This document shows, piece after piece, positions 1 to 10,679 of a stretch of DNA of 64,000 bases. The stretch lies in contig NZ_JAJUFQ010000005.1 of the NCBI RefSeq assembly GCF_029263665.1, positions 248,001 through 312,000 of the forward strand, given 5' to 3'. The notes beneath the pieces are model-generated. The model searched no databases and was not told where the DNA came from. It saw only the letters and a list, made by a program, of their open reading frames with translations. Position numbers and translations under genes: made by a program. Each line of letters opens with the position of its first letter. The first letter of the stretch is position 1. Origin of the DNA: Halomonas sp. (lineage in GTDB: Bacteria; Pseudomonadota; Gammaproteobacteria; Pseudomonadales; Halomonadaceae).

Positions 1-83
1 TACGGCGTTGTTCTACAATCGCAGCGCAAATGCAGGCCATCCCGGCGATGACACAGGATTCGCCTATACATCGAGGTACCGCG

Positions 84-1037
84 ATGCTGAGACTATTCAA
101 GATCCAGGAAGGAACCATTCGGGAACGTCGCCTCCCGGATGATCAAACGGAGCGCGCTCTAGCAGAGGCGGACTGGATTGATGCACGCGACCCTGATGAT
201 GAGGAACGCTCACTGTTTCAGGGCCTGCTGCATACCGACCTTCCCGAGTCGGATGACATTGAAGAGATCGAGGCCTCTGCTCGCTGCTTCGTCGATCAGG
301 CTGGTGTGCACATCCACTCGCTGTTTCTCACCCAGTCCGAGAATCGTCATCACACTGAAACGGTGGCCTGCATTCTGCAAAGCAAGCGACTGATCACCAT
401 TCGCGAAAGCGAGCTGGCGGACTTTCGTCTGCTACGCATGCGCGCCCGACGAGGCCAGGTCGAGGCCCAGTCTCCTGAGGAGCTATTGGTCACCCTGTTC
501 GAACAGAAGGTGGAAAATCACGCTGACACGCTGGAAGACCTGCACCAGCAGCTTGAAGAAGTCAGTTATCTAGTGCTGGAAGATGAACAGGCCAGCCTTG
601 AGGACGCCATTGACAGACTGGCGCGCCTGGAAGACAGCAACGGGAAGATTCGCCTGTGTCTGATGGATACTCAGCGCAACATCTCCTTCCTGCTGCGCCA
701 CCTGCGCACTCAGCCGGAACATCTGGAAACGCTGCGCGAAATCATGCGCGACATTGAAACCCTGATGTCACACACCACGTTTCTCTTCGATAAGATCAAC
801 TTCCTGATGGACTCGACCCAAGGGTTCATCAATATCGAGCAAAACCAGATCATCAAGATGTTCTCCATTGCCGCTGTTGTCTTCCTGCCACCCACTCTGG
901 TGGCCAGCATCTACGGCATGAACTTCGAGGTCATGCCCGAATTGAAGTGGATGCTGGGATACCCATGGGCGCTTGGCCTGATGGTCGCATCCGGCATTGC
1001 ACCTTTCTGGTATTTCAAGCGAAAAGGCTGGTTGTAG
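84..1037 (+). CDS. corA: Magnesium/cobalt transporter CorA
   Basis: Inner-membrane Mg2+ (also Co2+, Ni2+) channel of the CorA family. The 317-residue product matches the usual length. The N-terminal cytoplasmic domain is acidic and the long stalk helix carries Arg-Leu-Cys-Leu-Met-Asp-Thr-Gln. Two C-terminal membrane segments are separated by the signature Tyr-Gly-Met-Asn-Phe near residue 277, followed by Glu-x-Met-Pro-Glu-Leu, and the protein ends in a basic Tyr-Phe-Lys-Arg-Lys tail. ATG at 84 is preferred over an upstream ATG at 30 because GAGG lies at 73-76 and the protein then begins Met-Leu-x-x-Phe as in enteric CorA. It stands alone here; its promoter is largely outside the window. Confidence 0.95.
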   Translation: MLRLFKIQEGTIRERRLPDDQTERALAEADWIDARDPDDEERSLFQGLLHTDLPESDDIEEIEASARCFVDQAGVHIHSLFLTQSENRHHTETVACILQSKRLITIRESELADFRLLRMRARRGQVEAQSPEELLVTLFEQKVENHADTLEDLHQQLEEVSYLVLEDEQASLEDAIDRLARLEDSNGKIRLCLMDTQRNISFLLRHLRTQPEHLETLREIMRDIETLMSHTTFLFDKINFLMDSTQGFINIEQNQIIKMFSIAAVVFLPPTLVASIYGMNFEVMPELKWMLGYPWALGLMVASGIAPFWYFKRKGWL

Positions 1038-1121
1038 CACTTGATCGAATAGTGCGCGCCCGAATAGCACATACTCGACGAACAGCACTCTTCCAAGGTT
1101 ACACCCCCAAGGTAATGACTC

Positions 1122-2171
1122 ATGGCTCGAACAGGGATTACTTTCGACGACGTACAGCGTGCCATCGACACGCTGCTCCAGCGCCAGGAAGCGCCCAGCG
1201 TGCAGAAGGTGCGCAACATTCTTGGCACCGGCAGTTTCACCACGATCAGCGAACACCTGAGGGAATGGCGTACTCGCCGGGAGGAACGCACCGATGTACC
1301 TCCTCCCCAGGGCATGCCTGCCGAACTGCAGGCACTGGCGGAAGAGCTCTGGAACCAGGCCCAGACGGCAGCAACCGACAACCTTTCTCATTACAGGGAA
1401 GAGTCCGACCGTCAGGTAGCGGCGGCACAGGAGCGGGTGGCAGACGCTGACCGCCGGGCCGAAGATGCCGAGCAACGCGAGTCAGCCCTCTCGGCCCATC
1501 TGGTCACGACCGAAAAGCGCCTGCAGGAAAGCATCGCCAATTCGGCCCGCATGGAGTCCACTGTCCAGGCTCAGGAGCAGCAGCTGGAAAAAGAGCGTCA
1601 GCGCTCTGTACAGCTGGAGGATCAACTGGCACGACTGCAACAGGAAAACGAGCGCCTGGGCCAGGCACATCAGGTTGCCCTTGGTGAACTCCAGACAGAG
1701 CATGCCGAGCGCCTGCGCCAGGAAGAACAGCGTCACGAGACAGCCGAAGCCCGCCTGATGGGCATGCTTGATGATGCACGCCAGGAACGGCAGGCAGCCG
1801 AAAAGTCTCATGCCCAGAAGCTTCAACAGGCTGAACAGCGCTATGAAACGCTACAGCAGCAATTGCAGCGTGTCCGCGCAGACCTGCTGGAAGAAGAAAA
1901 ACGCCATAAGGAAACGCTTCTGGCGCGCTCCAGAGCCGAGGACAATGCACGTGCCAGGCAGCATGAAAATGAGTTGCTCAGTGAACGCCTCGAAGAGCAG
2001 AAACGCCAGCTTGGCACGCAAGCGGAGCGTATCCATGCCCTGGAAGCGAAACTCGACGAAAAGATCTGGTCCCTCGCCGCTCAGCGCCGTGAAGCAGCCA
2101 GAAACGAAAATGAAAGCGACACGGCAACGTCGACAACAGCAGCGTCAACATCCACAACGCCAGACAACTGA
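1122..2171 (+). CDS. KfrA-type coiled-coil DNA-binding protein
   Basis: The product has 349 residues. The first ~60 form a KfrA N-terminal domain (ARTGITFDDVQRAI, then a helix-turn-helix-like stretch around Val-Arg-Asn-Ile-Leu-Gly-Thr-Gly-Ser-Phe-Thr-Thr-Ile). From about residue 90 to 330 almost everything is a Gln/Glu/Arg/Ala-rich coiled coil, and the tail is Ser/Thr-rich. In plasmids, KfrA binds its own operator and forms filaments that help partitioning (family knowledge). Here it lies among housekeeping genes, so a chromosomal DNA-binding or nucleoid role is an inference. It is a single gene convergent with nfuA. Confidence 0.8.
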   Translation: MARTGITFDDVQRAIDTLLQRQEAPSVQKVRNILGTGSFTTISEHLREWRTRREERTDVPPPQGMPAELQALAEELWNQAQTAATDNLSHYREESDRQVAAAQERVADADRRAEDAEQRESALSAHLVTTEKRLQESIANSARMESTVQAQEQQLEKERQRSVQLEDQLARLQQENERLGQAHQVALGELQTEHAERLRQEEQRHETAEARLMGMLDDARQERQAAEKSHAQKLQQAEQRYETLQQQLQRVRADLLEEEKRHKETLLARSRAEDNARARQHENELLSERLEEQKRQLGTQAERIHALEAKLDEKIWSLAAQRREAARNENESDTATSTTAASTSTTPDN

Positions 2172-2191
2172 TCCTGCAGTCGCAAAAAGAA

Positions 2192-2211
2192 CGCCGCCCA
2201 TAAGGGCGGCG
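2192..2211 (-). terminator. Terminator of nfuA
   Basis: Perfect 8-bp GC stem (CGCCGCCC with GGGCGGCG) and a 4-base loop. On the minus strand the stem is followed by a T-rich tract (complement of the A run at 2184-2190), as in a rho-independent terminator for nfuA. The plus strand has no T tract, so any effect on the kfrA-like gene would be weaker. Confidence 0.8.
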
Positions 2212-2233
2212 CGGAACCGATCAACTGCAGGCC

Positions 2234-2824
2234 TTAGCGGTAGTAGGCATTGGTGGTGTCGGTATGGTCGGTCACATCACGAATACCGGCCAGCTCAGGG
2301 ATGCGCTCCATCAGCGTCTTTTCCACCCCTTCCTTCAGAGTAAGATCGACGGCAGCACAACCCTGGCAACCACCACCAAATGCCAACACCGCTACCTGGT
2401 CCTCAGTCAACTGAACCAGCTTGATTTCACCACCGTGAGCTGCCAGACCAGGATTGATCTCGCTGTAGAGCACATAGTTGATGCGATCCTCCAGCGGGCT
2501 ATCGGCATTGACCTTGGGCATCTTGGCGTTTGGCGCCTTGATAGTCAGTTGCCCGCCCATGCGGTCGGCATTGAAGTCGACCACGGCGTCCTCAAGGAAC
2601 GGTACACTGTTGGCATCGAGGTAGACATTGATCTTGGCAAGCTCCAGGAGTTGATCACTGGGCTCCTCTTCCCCGGGACGACAGTAGGCCAGACAGGTCT
2701 CGGCATACGGGGTACCTGGCTGGGTAATGAAGATACGCACGGCAATCCCTTCCACATTCTGCTTTTCAAGCAGTTCTGCGAGGTAGTCCTGTGCACTGTC
2801 GGTGATCTGGATGTTTTCGCTCAT
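2234..2824 (-). CDS. nfuA: Fe-S biogenesis protein NfuA
   Basis: This cytoplasmic Fe-S carrier delivers 4Fe-4S clusters to target enzymes. The 196-residue product has the two NfuA domains: a degenerate A-type carrier domain at about 1-95 and a C-terminal Nfu domain with the cluster-binding Cys-x-x-Cys in [11 protein letters not shown] near residue 150. Clients in this window could include MetH-independent Fe-S enzymes such as the formate dehydrogenase and CysI (inference). It is monocistronic with its own terminator. The leader contains GAGA upstream of the ATG. Confidence 0.95.
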   Translation of the reverse strand: MSENIQITDSAQDYLAELLEKQNVEGIAVRIFITQPGTPYAETCLAYCRPGEEEPSDQLLELAKINVYLDANSVPFLEDAVVDFNADRMGGQLTIKAPNAKMPKVNADSPLEDRINYVLYSEINPGLAAHGGEIKLVQLTEDQVAVLAFGGGCQGCAAVDLTLKEGVEKTLMERIPELAGIRDVTDHTDTTNAYYR

Positions 2825-3332
2825 GGATCTCTCACTAAGTATTCTCTGCGCGCAGGGACCGCGCGGCTCCTATGGCAAGCAACATTGGCCAGACCGGTAT
2901 CGATCAAACTTCCCTGGCCAGGTCAGGAGCAGATAGTGCCATGGTAAGCGACACCATGATCAGACACAATCCCGAGTGTTTTAGTCGGAATTATTCTCAT
3001 CAAGCATCCCCACCATGCCATCATGAATGCTTTCACTGAACAGCATGAATGACTTTGTACTTTGACAGCGTGCTTTTTTGGTAAGCTACTGCCCCCAGGC
3101 AATTTCGCATCTGGCTCGATTAAATGGGGCCATTCGATCGCCGATACAATCGATTGTCAAAATACTCGATTGCTAAAACAATGGTTAAAACAAAGGGACG
3201 CGCATGTCGATCCACATTTTGCTCATGCATATTGCGCTCCTGACATAAAAATGCGCGCTGATAAATGCCTAAGCGCAAGACGCGCCTGACATACGCTGAC
3301 CGCCACAAGTGCTAGCTGGAGACTCCCCTGCA
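2825..3332. other. Intergenic region, nfuA/metH divergent promoters
   Basis: 508 bases with no credible gene; the short open frames lack recognisable homology and good ribosome sites. The region must hold divergent promoters for nfuA and metH. A TTGACA at 3062-3067 could be a -35 element for metH but its -10 is poor. I could not find a convincing B12 box, S-adenosylmethionine or S-adenosylhomocysteine riboswitch. Confidence 0.4.
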
Positions 3333-6300
3333 ATGGTTGCCGTTCCTACTGCCCAAGTTACCCGCCTGACCGAAAGCCTCACGCAACGCATCCTGATGCT
3401 GGACGGCGGCATGGGCACCATGCTGCAGAATGCTTCTCTCAGTGAAGAAGACTTCCGTGGACAGCGTTTCAAGGATTGGCCCACCGACCTCAAGGGCAAC
3501 AACGACCTGCTGGTCCTGACCTGCCCTGAAGTCGTGTCACGCATTCATCGGCAATATCTCGAAGCCGGTGCGGATATCATCGAAACCAATACTTTCAACA
3601 GCACCCAGTTGTCCCAGTCCGATTATGGAATGGAAGCCCTGGTGGCTGAACTCAACCGTGAGGCAGCGCGTCTTGCGCGGGAAGTCTGCGATGCCGTCGG
3701 CCAGGAAACCGGCATTCCGCGCTATGTCGCGGGCGTACTGGGCCCGACTTCCCGCACCGCGTCACTCTCTCCGGACGTCAACGACCCGGCTAAACGCAAT
3801 GTCACCTTTGACGCGCTACGCGACAACTATCGCGAAGCCGCTCTGGCCCTGATCGAAGGTGGTGCCGATCTGATCATGATCGAAACCATCTTTGACACGC
3901 TCAATGCCAAGGCGGCGATCTACGCTCTGGAGCAGATCTTCGATGAAACCGGGGTCCGCCTTCCCGTCATGATCTCAGGCACGATCACTGACGCATCCGG
4001 GCGAACCCTGTCAGGCCAGACCACGGAAGCCTTCTGGAATTCAGTGCGTCATGCCAGGCCCTTGAGCGTTGGCCTCAACTGCGCCCTGGGCGCTGAAGAA
4101 CTGCGCCCTTATGTCGAGGAACTGTCGACCAAGGCAGACACATTCGTATCCGCCCACCCCAATGCCGGACTGCCCAACGAGTTTGGCGAATACGATCAAA
4201 CGCCTGAAGAAATGGCAGACATCGTGGCCGAATTTGCACGCAGCGGCCTGGTCAACATCATTGGAGGTTGCTGTGGCTCAACGCCGGAGCACATTGCCGC
4301 CATTCATCAGGCCATCAAGGACCTGAAGCCACGTGCTATCCCTGAACGCCCCCAAGCCTGCCGCTTGTCTGGCCTCGAGCCATTCAACATCGAGCAGGAT
4401 TCCCTGTTCGTCAATGTCGGTGAACGTACCAATGTCACCGGTTCTGCGCGCTTCAAACGCCTGATCGTCGAAGAAGATTTCACCACCGCCCTGGAAGTGG
4501 CCCTGGATCAGGTCGAGAACGGTGCACAGATCATCGACATCAACATGGATGAGGGCATGCTGGAGTCCAAGGAAGCCATGGTGCGTTTCCTTAACCTGAT
4601 CGCCGGTGAGCCAGATATCGCCAAAGTGCCGATCATGGTGGACTCCTCCAAGTGGGACATCATCGAAGCCGGGCTCAAGTGCATTCAGGGCAAGGCCGTC
4701 GTCAACTCCATCTCGCTCAAGGAAGGCGAAGAATCCTTCCGCCAGCAGGCCACGGAATGCCGTCGTCATGGTGCCGCCGTGGTGGTGATGGCCTTTGACG
4801 AAGAAGGTCAGGCAGACACCTTCCAGCGCAAGACCGAGATCTGCGAACGCGCCTATCGCCTGCTCGTCGATGACATTGGTTTTCCGCCCGAGGACATCAT
4901 CTTCGATCCGAACATCTTTGCCATTGCGACCGGGATCGAAGAGCACAACAACTACGCGGTGGACTTCATCGAGGCAACGCAGTGGATCACTACCCACCTG
5001 CCTCATGCCATGGTATCCGGTGGCGTGTCCAATGTGTCTTTCTCGTTCCGCGGCAACAACCCGGTGCGCGAGGCCATTCACTCGGTTTTCCTGTACCACG
5101 CCATTCGTGCTGGCCTGACCATGGGCATCGTCAACGCAGGTCAATTGGCCGTGTATGACGATCTGCCCAGTGAGCTGCGCGAGGCAGTGGAAGACGTGGT
5201 GCTCAATCGTAATGACGAGGCCACCGAACGCCTGCTCGAGATTGCCGACCGTTACAAGGGTGATGGCACCAGCGCTGACAAGAAAGAGGATCTGGAGTGG
5301 CGTAGCTGGGAGGTCAACAAGCGAATCGAGCATGCGCTGGTCAAGGGTGTCACCAGCTTCATCGAAGCTGATACGGAAGAGGCACGCCTCAAGGCCAATC
5401 GCCCGATCGAGGTGATCGAAGGGCCGCTGATGGATGGCATGAACGTGGTCGGAGACCTGTTCGGTGCCGGCAAGATGTTCCTGCCCCAGGTGGTGAAATC
5501 CGCCCGCGTCATGAAACAGGCGGTCGCCTATCTGATTCCCTTCATCGAAGCGGAAAAGACCGAGGACACCCAGGCCAAGGGCAAGATCGTCATGGCCACG
5601 GTCAAGGGGGATGTGCACGATATCGGCAAGAACATCGTTGGCGTGGTGCTTCAGTGCAACAACTATGAAGTGATCGATCTGGGCGTCATGGTCCCGGCAG
5701 AGAAGATCCTGCAGACCGCTCGAGAAGAAAACGCCGACCTGATCGGCCTGTCCGGCCTGATCACCCCTTCGCTGGACGAGATGGTTCATGTGGCCAAGGA
5801 AATGCAGCGCCAAGGCTTTTCCCTGCCGCTGCTGATCGGCGGCGCCACGACCTCCAAGGCGCATACTGCGGTAAAGATCGAACCTCAGTATCAGGAACCG
5901 GTCATCTATGTCACCGATGCCTCGCGTGCCGTAGGCGTGGCCAGTCGACTCCTGTCGCCAGAGCTCAAGCCAAGCTACGTAGCAGAAATCAGGGAAGAGT
6001 ACGACAAGGTGCGTGAGCGCAATGCCAAACGCCGCCCCAAGGCTGCCGACCTGGACTATGCCAGTGCCTGCGAGCGCAAGCTGCAGCTCGACTGGCAGGG
6101 CTATGAACCACCCAAGCCCACCTTCACCGGACTCAAGGTGTTCGATGACTACGATCTCAATGCACTGATCGATCGCATCGACTGGACGCCCTTCTTCATG
6201 AGTTGGGAGCTGGCCGGCAAGTATCCAAAGATACTCAATGATGAAGTAGTCGGCGAGGCAGCACGCAATCTCTATGCCGATGCCCAGGAAATGCTCAAGC

Positions 6301-7034
6301 ATCTGGTTGACGAGAAACTCATTCAAGCTCGTGGTGTCGTTGGCCTGTGGCCGGCCAACTGCGTGGACAACGATGTCCTCGAGATCTATACCGATGAATC
6401 CCGCGAAACGGTCATCGAACGCCTGAATCACATTCGCCAGCAGACCACCAAGAACCGTGATGGCGCTTGCTATAGCCTGGCGGACTTCATTGCGCCCAAG
6501 GACAGCGGCAAGCCTGACTGGATCGGCGGTTTTGCCGTGACGGCAGGACATGGTGTCGAAGAGCTTGCCAACGAATACAAGGCCAAGGGCGATGACTACA
6601 GCGCTATCATGGTCCAGGCCCTGGCTGACCGTCTGGCCGAAGCCTTTGCCGAGCACATGCACGAGCGCATCAGGCGCGAGTTCTGGGCCTATGTACCCAA
6701 TGAAGCACTGGACAATGAAGCCCTGATCGCCGAGAAGTACCAGGGCATTCGTCCGGCACCGGGGTATCCGGCCTGCCCTGACCATACGGAAAAGGCGACG
6801 CTGTTCCGCATGCTCGATGCGACCCGACATACAGGGCTCGATCTCACCGAGCACTTTGCCATGTGGCCGGCGGCGGCAGTGTCCGGCTGGTACTTCTCGC
6901 ATCCGCAGTCGAAGTACTTTTCCACCGGCAAGATCACCCGTGATCAAGTCGAGGTCCTGGCCCAACGCAAAGGGTACTCGCTGGCAGATATGGAACGCTG
7001 GTTGTCGCCAGTACTTTCCTACGATCCGGCATGA
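3333..7034 (+). CDS. metH: Cobalamin-dependent methionine synthase MetH
   Basis: It transfers methyl from 5-methyltetrahydrofolate to homocysteine via methylcobalamin, giving methionine. The 1233-residue product has all four modules: the homocysteine/zinc domain with Gly-Gly-Cys-Cys-Gly-Ser-Thr, the pterin-binding domain, the B12 domain with Asp760-x-His762-Asp-x-x-Gly (lower axial cobalt ligand His762), and the C-terminal reactivation domain with [18 protein letters not shown] at 3333 is preferred to an in-frame GTG at 3309 because TGGAGA lies at 3317-3322, just upstream. A MATE transporter follows after 9 bases and is probably cotranscribed. Dependence on B12 implies import or synthesis encoded elsewhere. 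Confidence 0.97.
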   Translation: MVAVPTAQVTRLTESLTQRILMLDGGMGTMLQNASLSEEDFRGQRFKDWPTDLKGNNDLLVLTCPEVVSRIHRQYLEAGADIIETNTFNSTQLSQSDYGMEALVAELNREAARLAREVCDAVGQETGIPRYVAGVLGPTSRTASLSPDVNDPAKRNVTFDALRDNYREAALALIEGGADLIMIETIFDTLNAKAAIYALEQIFDETGVRLPVMISGTITDASGRTLSGQTTEAFWNSVRHARPLSVGLNCALGAEELRPYVEELSTKADTFVSAHPNAGLPNEFGEYDQTPEEMADIVAEFARSGLVNIIGGCCGSTPEHIAAIHQAIKDLKPRAIPERPQACRLSGLEPFNIEQDSLFVNVGERTNVTGSARFKRLIVEEDFTTALEVALDQVENGAQIIDINMDEGMLESKEAMVRFLNLIAGEPDIAKVPIMVDSSKWDIIEAGLKCIQGKAVVNSISLKEGEESFRQQATECRRHGAAVVVMAFDEEGQADTFQRKTEICERAYRLLVDDIGFPPEDIIFDPNIFAIATGIEEHNNYAVDFIEATQWITTHLPHAMVSGGVSNVSFSFRGNNPVREAIHSVFLYHAIRAGLTMGIVNAGQLAVYDDLPSELREAVEDVVLNRNDEATERLLEIADRYKGDGTSADKKEDLEWRSWEVNKRIEHALVKGVTSFIEADTEEARLKANRPIEVIEGPLMDGMNVVGDLFGAGKMFLPQVVKSARVMKQAVAYLIPFIEAEKTEDTQAKGKIVMATVKGDVHDIGKNIVGVVLQCNNYEVIDLGVMVPAEKILQTAREENADLIGLSGLITPSLDEMVHVAKEMQRQGFSLPLLIGGATTSKAHTAVKIEPQYQEPVIYVTDASRAVGVASRLLSPELKPSYVAEIREEYDKVRERNAKRRPKAADLDYASACERKLQLDWQGYEPPKPTFTGLKVFDDYDLNALIDRIDWTPFFMSWELAGKYPKILNDEVVGEAARNLYADAQEMLKHLVDEKLIQARGVVGLWPANCVDNDVLEIYTDESRETVIERLNHIRQQTTKNRDGACYSLADFIAPKDSGKPDWIGGFAVTAGHGVEELANEYKAKGDDYSAIMVQALADRLAEAFAEHMHERIRREFWAYVPNEALDNEALIAEKYQGIRPAPGYPACPDHTEKATLFRMLDATRHTGLDLTEHFAMWPAAAVSGWYFSHPQSKYFSTGKITRDQVEVLAQRKGYSLADMERWLSPVLSYDPA

Positions 7035-7043
7035 TCGAATAAC

Positions 7044-8381
7044 GTGCTGGAACTTAGCCTGTTACCTGACACACAGCGCCAGCGTCTGATCCTGCGCCTG
7101 GCCCTACCGATCATGGCTGGCATGTTGACCCAGAGTCTGCTGAATCTGGTCGATGCGGCGCTGGTCGGCCTGCTGGGTGAAACAGAACTGGCTGCTGTCG
7201 GCATTGGTGGTTATGCCATCTTCATGGTCTGCGCCTGTGTCTTCGGCCTGTCCTCTGCGGTACAGGCCCAGGTCGCCCGCCGCAATGGAGAAGGCGCCAG
7301 TCGCTGCCCAAGTGAGGCCCTGCACGCCGGATTGATGATTGCCGTGGGCGTTGCCATGCCATTGACACTGCTGTGTCTGTGGCTGGCCCCCGAGATCATC
7401 AGGCTGATCAATGACGATCCCGCCATTGAGACGCTGGCCGTCGACTATTTCCGCTGGCGCGTCCTGTCATTGTTGCCAGTGGCATTGATCCACTGTTTTC
7501 GCGGCTACTGGAATGGCGTGCAACGCACAGGCATCTATCTGCGCATCATTCTGACCATGCACGTGATCAACCTGATCTCAAGCATCGGGCTGATCTTTGG
7601 CTTCTGGGGACTGCCCGCCATGGGGGCCAGTGGCGCCGGCCTTGGCACAACCCTGTCATTGTTTGCAGGACTTTGCATGTGGGCCTTCTACAGCGTTCGT
7701 CATACCGAAGGTTTCGGCATGAACTGGCCTCAGTTACTTACCCTGGCCATGACCCTACGCCTGGCAATCCCACATTCTTTTCAGCAATGGTGGTTCGCTG
7801 CCGGTTATGCGGTGCTGTTCTGGATTCTCGGCCAAGTGGATACGGCCAGTGTGGCCGTCGGCCATGTCCTGGTGAACCTGTCCCTGCTGCTGATCCTCCC
7901 CGGCGTTGGCCTGGGGATGGCTGCCATGAGCCTGGTCGGAGAAGCACTGGGACGTGACACCCCTGACGCCGCCCACCGCTGGGGATGGGATGTCGTACGC
8001 ATGGCCTGGATGTGTCTAGCAGCCCTGGCTCTGCCAATGTTGATCTTCCCTGAAGCCGTCCTGGGCCTTTTCCTGCACGATCCCCAGCTTGTCGCACTTG
8101 GCGTCATGCCACTGCGCTTGAGTGCGGTGATGATCGTTCTCGATGCCGCCGCACTGGTGTTTACCCAGGCTCTGCTCGGCGCAGGAGCCAATCGAACCGT
8201 GATGCTGCTGACCCTGTCCACCCAATGGTTGATATTCCTTCCCCTGGCCTGGTGGTTTGGTGTCCATCTTGAATTCGGACTGGCCGGTGTCTGGTGGACT
8301 CAGTTAGGCTATCGCGCTCTGAATTCCCTGATGTTCGTGTTGATCTGGCAACGTCGTCGATGGCAAACACTGATGATATGA
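7044..8381 (+). CDS. MATE family multidrug/sodium antiporter
   Basis: Inner-membrane exporter of the MATE superfamily, 445 residues with about twelve hydrophobic segments in two six-helix bundles. The start of bundle one reads PIMAGMLTQSLLNLVDAALVG, a typical MATE N-terminus of the DinF-like subgroup. MATE proteins expel cationic drugs or metabolites in exchange for Na+ or H+; the substrate cannot be predicted here. The GTG start at 7044 lies 9 bases after metH, so the pair is probably one operon; whether that link is functional is unknown. Confidence 0.88.
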   Translation: MLELSLLPDTQRQRLILRLALPIMAGMLTQSLLNLVDAALVGLLGETELAAVGIGGYAIFMVCACVFGLSSAVQAQVARRNGEGASRCPSEALHAGLMIAVGVAMPLTLLCLWLAPEIIRLINDDPAIETLAVDYFRWRVLSLLPVALIHCFRGYWNGVQRTGIYLRIILTMHVINLISSIGLIFGFWGLPAMGASGAGLGTTLSLFAGLCMWAFYSVRHTEGFGMNWPQLLTLAMTLRLAIPHSFQQWWFAAGYAVLFWILGQVDTASVAVGHVLVNLSLLLILPGVGLGMAAMSLVGEALGRDTPDAAHRWGWDVVRMAWMCLAALALPMLIFPEAVLGLFLHDPQLVALGVMPLRLSAVMIVLDAAALVFTQALLGAGANRTVMLLTLSTQWLIFLPLAWWFGVHLEFGLAGVWWTQLGYRALNSLMFVLIWQRRRWQTLMI

Positions 8382-8416
8382 AAGCCTAATTACTTTTTGC
8401 TCACGGACTATGAATA

Positions 8417-8437
8417 TTTATTCTTTTATAGAATAAA
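8417..8437. promoter_or_regulatory. Palindrome upstream of cysI, candidate CysB-type operator
   Basis: Perfect inverted repeat TTTATTC-(7 bases)-GAATAAA, 64 bases before the cysI start. The form (TTATTC half-site, spacing allowing T-N11-A) is that of LysR-family operators, and CysB is the expected activator of sulfite reductase genes. The identity of the regulator is inferred. Confidence 0.45.
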
Positions 8438-8500
8438 GGCGGCGATGTAAGGTAGGCCGCAATCTTCCCATGTTTTCATGCTGCTGCAGGAAGGCGCTGA

Positions 8501-10153
8501 ATGTACCGTTACGACAATCACGATCAAACCCTGGTGAACGAACGCGTAGAGCAGTTTCGCGACCAGATGCGCCGCTATCTTGAAGGCAAGATCAGCGAAG
8601 AGGAATTCCTTCCGCTGCGTGTGCAGAACGGACTGTACGTGCAGCGCTATGCGCCCATGCTGCGCATCGCCATCCCTTACGGCATGCTGGCGTCCTACCA
8701 ACTGCGCAAGCTGGGTGACATCGCCGCTCGCTACGACCGCGGCTATGGTCACTTCACTACACGTACCAACTTGCAGCTGAACTGGCCGAAACTCGAAGAC
8801 GTGCCTGACATGCTCGCCGAGCTTGCCAGCGTGCAGATGCATGCCATCCAGACCAGCGGTAACGATATCCGCAATACCACGACCGATCAGTTCTCCGGCA
8901 TTGCCGCCGATGAAGAAGTCGATCCGCGTCCGTGGTGCGAGCTGATCCGCCAGTGGTCCACCTTCCATCCGGAATTCTATTACCTGCCACGCAAGTTCAA
9001 GATTGCCGTGACAGGAGCCAGTGAAGACCGCGCTGCCATCCAGGTGCATGATGTCGGCTTGCGTTTCTGGCGCAACGAGGATGGCGACATCCGCGTCAAG
9101 GTACTGGTTGGCGGCGGCCTGGGTCGTACGCCAATGATTGGTGATGTGATCTGTGAAGACCTGCCCTGGAAGCACCTGCTGACTTACCTGGAAGCCATTC
9201 TGCGGGTCTACAATCAGTTCGGCCGTCGGGACAACAAGTTCAAGGCACGCATCAAGATCCTGACCAAGGCGCTGGGTATCGATGAAATGCGCCGCCGGGT
9301 CGAGGAAGAGTGGGCACACCTCAAGGATGGCCCCCAGACCCTCAACCAGCAGGCCATCGATGATATGGCGGCACACTTCGTGGAGCCACCCCGTCGTGAC
9401 ATCGATGCAACTGCCATCGAAGCCTATGAGGCAATGCGCGGCAGCAACCGTGCTTTCGCCCGCTTCGTGACCAACAACGTCACTGATCACAAGGTACGTG
9501 GCTACAAGGCTGTGACACTGTCGCTCAAGCGTGCCGGCCAGTCTCCTGGTGACGTGACTTCCCAGCAGATGCATGACATCGCCGACCTGGCCGACGAATA
9601 CAGCTTCGGCGAGCTGCGCGTGACCCATGAACAGAACCTGGTATTGACCGACGTTTCTGTCGATCGCATCGAAGAATTGTGGCAGCGCCTTGAGGCACTC
9701 GGCCTGGCCAACCCCACTGTCGGTACCCTGGCGGATCTGATCTGCTGCCCCGGCGGTGACTACTGTGCCTTGGCCAATGCCAAGTCCATTCCTGTCGCCC
9801 AGGCCATTCAGGAACGTTTCGACAATCTCGACTTCCTCTATGACCTTGGCCCGCTGGATCTGAACATCTCTGGCTGCATGAATGCCTGCGGCCATCACCA
9901 CGTCGGCAATATCGGTATTCTTGGCGTCGACAAGAAAGGTGAAGAGTATTACCAGATCTCGCTGGGAGGCAGTCAGGGCAATGATTCTTCCCTGGGCAAG
10001 ATCCTTGGCCCCTCTTTCTTCCGCGAGGATGTGCCTGGCGTCATCGACAAGGTACTTCAGGTCTATGTGAAGTCCCGCCAGGATGACGAAACCTTTATCG
10101 ACACCTATCGCCGTATCGGTCTCAAACCGTTCAAGGAGTACGTCTATGCCTGA
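8501..10153 (+). CDS. cysI: Assimilatory sulfite reductase, siroheme/Fe-S protein CysI
   Basis: It reduces sulfite to sulfide for cysteine synthesis, and also resembles ferredoxin-nitrite reductases. The 550-residue product carries two ferrite-reductase-like half domains and siroheme/4Fe-4S domains. The cluster ligands are in Cys-Cys-Pro-Gly-Gly-Asp-Tyr-Cys (about residues 411-418) and Gly-Cys-Met-Asn-Ala-Cys-Gly-His-His-His. It is the one-subunit type found in Pseudomonas, normally paired with DUF934, as here. An AT-rich palindrome lies upstream. The last 8 bases overlap the DUF934 gene. Confidence 0.93.
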   Translation: MYRYDNHDQTLVNERVEQFRDQMRRYLEGKISEEEFLPLRVQNGLYVQRYAPMLRIAIPYGMLASYQLRKLGDIAARYDRGYGHFTTRTNLQLNWPKLEDVPDMLAELASVQMHAIQTSGNDIRNTTTDQFSGIAADEEVDPRPWCELIRQWSTFHPEFYYLPRKFKIAVTGASEDRAAIQVHDVGLRFWRNEDGDIRVKVLVGGGLGRTPMIGDVICEDLPWKHLLTYLEAILRVYNQFGRRDNKFKARIKILTKALGIDEMRRRVEEEWAHLKDGPQTLNQQAIDDMAAHFVEPPRRDIDATAIEAYEAMRGSNRAFARFVTNNVTDHKVRGYKAVTLSLKRAGQSPGDVTSQQMHDIADLADEYSFGELRVTHEQNLVLTDVSVDRIEELWQRLEALGLANPTVGTLADLICCPGGDYCALANAKSIPVAQAIQERFDNLDFLYDLGPLDLNISGCMNACGHHHVGNIGILGVDKKGEEYYQISLGGSQGNDSSLGKILGPSFFREDVPGVIDKVLQVYVKSRQDDETFIDTYRRIGLKPFKEYVYA

Positions 10154-10679
10154 GCAGACGACACAACGCCCGCTGATCAAGGACCGTCAACTGGCCCAGG
10201 ACGACTGGATTCGCCATGACGAGGAATCCGTGCCAGCCAATACACCGGCTCTCGTGCGTCTGGATGTCTGGCTGAGTGCCGAGGACCGCTCATCCATCGC
10301 ACCATGGCTGCCCAGCGACACCGAGCTGGACGGCGACACCGTGGCTGCCTTGAAGGAAGCCCCGTTGATCGCCGTGGACTTCCCCAAGTTCACCGATGGT
10401 CGTGGTTATTCCCTGGCACGCGTACTGCGCGAACGTCATGGCTATACTGGCGAGATTCGTGCGGTGGGAGATGTACTGATCGACCAGCTGTTCTGGATGT
10501 CGCGCTGCGGCATCAACGCTTTCTCTCTGCGGGAAGACCAGATCGTCGAGGATGCCCTGAACTCACTGAATATCTTCAGCCGCCATTATCAGGTGTCTGT
10601 CGATAATCCAGAGCCGATGTTCCTGCGTCGTCAACGCGAAGCCAGAGAGGCCGCCAAAGCAGAAGTTGCCCTCGCCTGA
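10146..10679 (+). CDS. DUF934 protein, partner of CysI
   Basis: 177-residue protein of the DUF934 family, containing the conserved FTDGRGYSLARVLRERHGY segment followed by Gly-Asp-Val-Leu-Ile-Asp-Gln and Arg-Cys-Gly-Ile-Asn-Ala-Phe. The family is regularly encoded after cysI in pseudomonads and relatives and is thought to assist sulfite reduction; its biochemistry is not settled. Start at 10146 is chosen over an earlier in-frame ATG at 10083 because AAGGAG sits at 10135-10140 and the short overlap with cysI fits translational coupling. Confidence 0.85.
   Translation: MPEQTTQRPLIKDRQLAQDDWIRHDEESVPANTPALVRLDVWLSAEDRSSIAPWLPSDTELDGDTVAALKEAPLIAVDFPKFTDGRGYSLARVLRERHGYTGEIRAVGDVLIDQLFWMSRCGINAFSLREDQIVEDALNSLNIFSRHYQVSVDNPEPMFLRRQREAREAAKAEVALA

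Noticed and set aside
1122..2171. Integrated plasmid suggested by the KfrA-like gene
   Set aside because: Neighbours are housekeeping genes and there are no replication or partition partners.
2825..3332. B12, SAM or SAH riboswitch before metH
   Set aside because: I could not find a B12 box or the core pairings of these riboswitches by eye; a covariance-model search would decide it.
4278..6965. Long minus-strand frame of 895 codons inside metH
   Set aside because: It is antisense to a complete, clearly recognisable MetH with all motifs; high-GC codon bias produces such mirror frames.
8426..10180. Long minus-strand frame opposite cysI
   Set aside because: Antisense shadow of cysI; no family sequence and no ribosome site.
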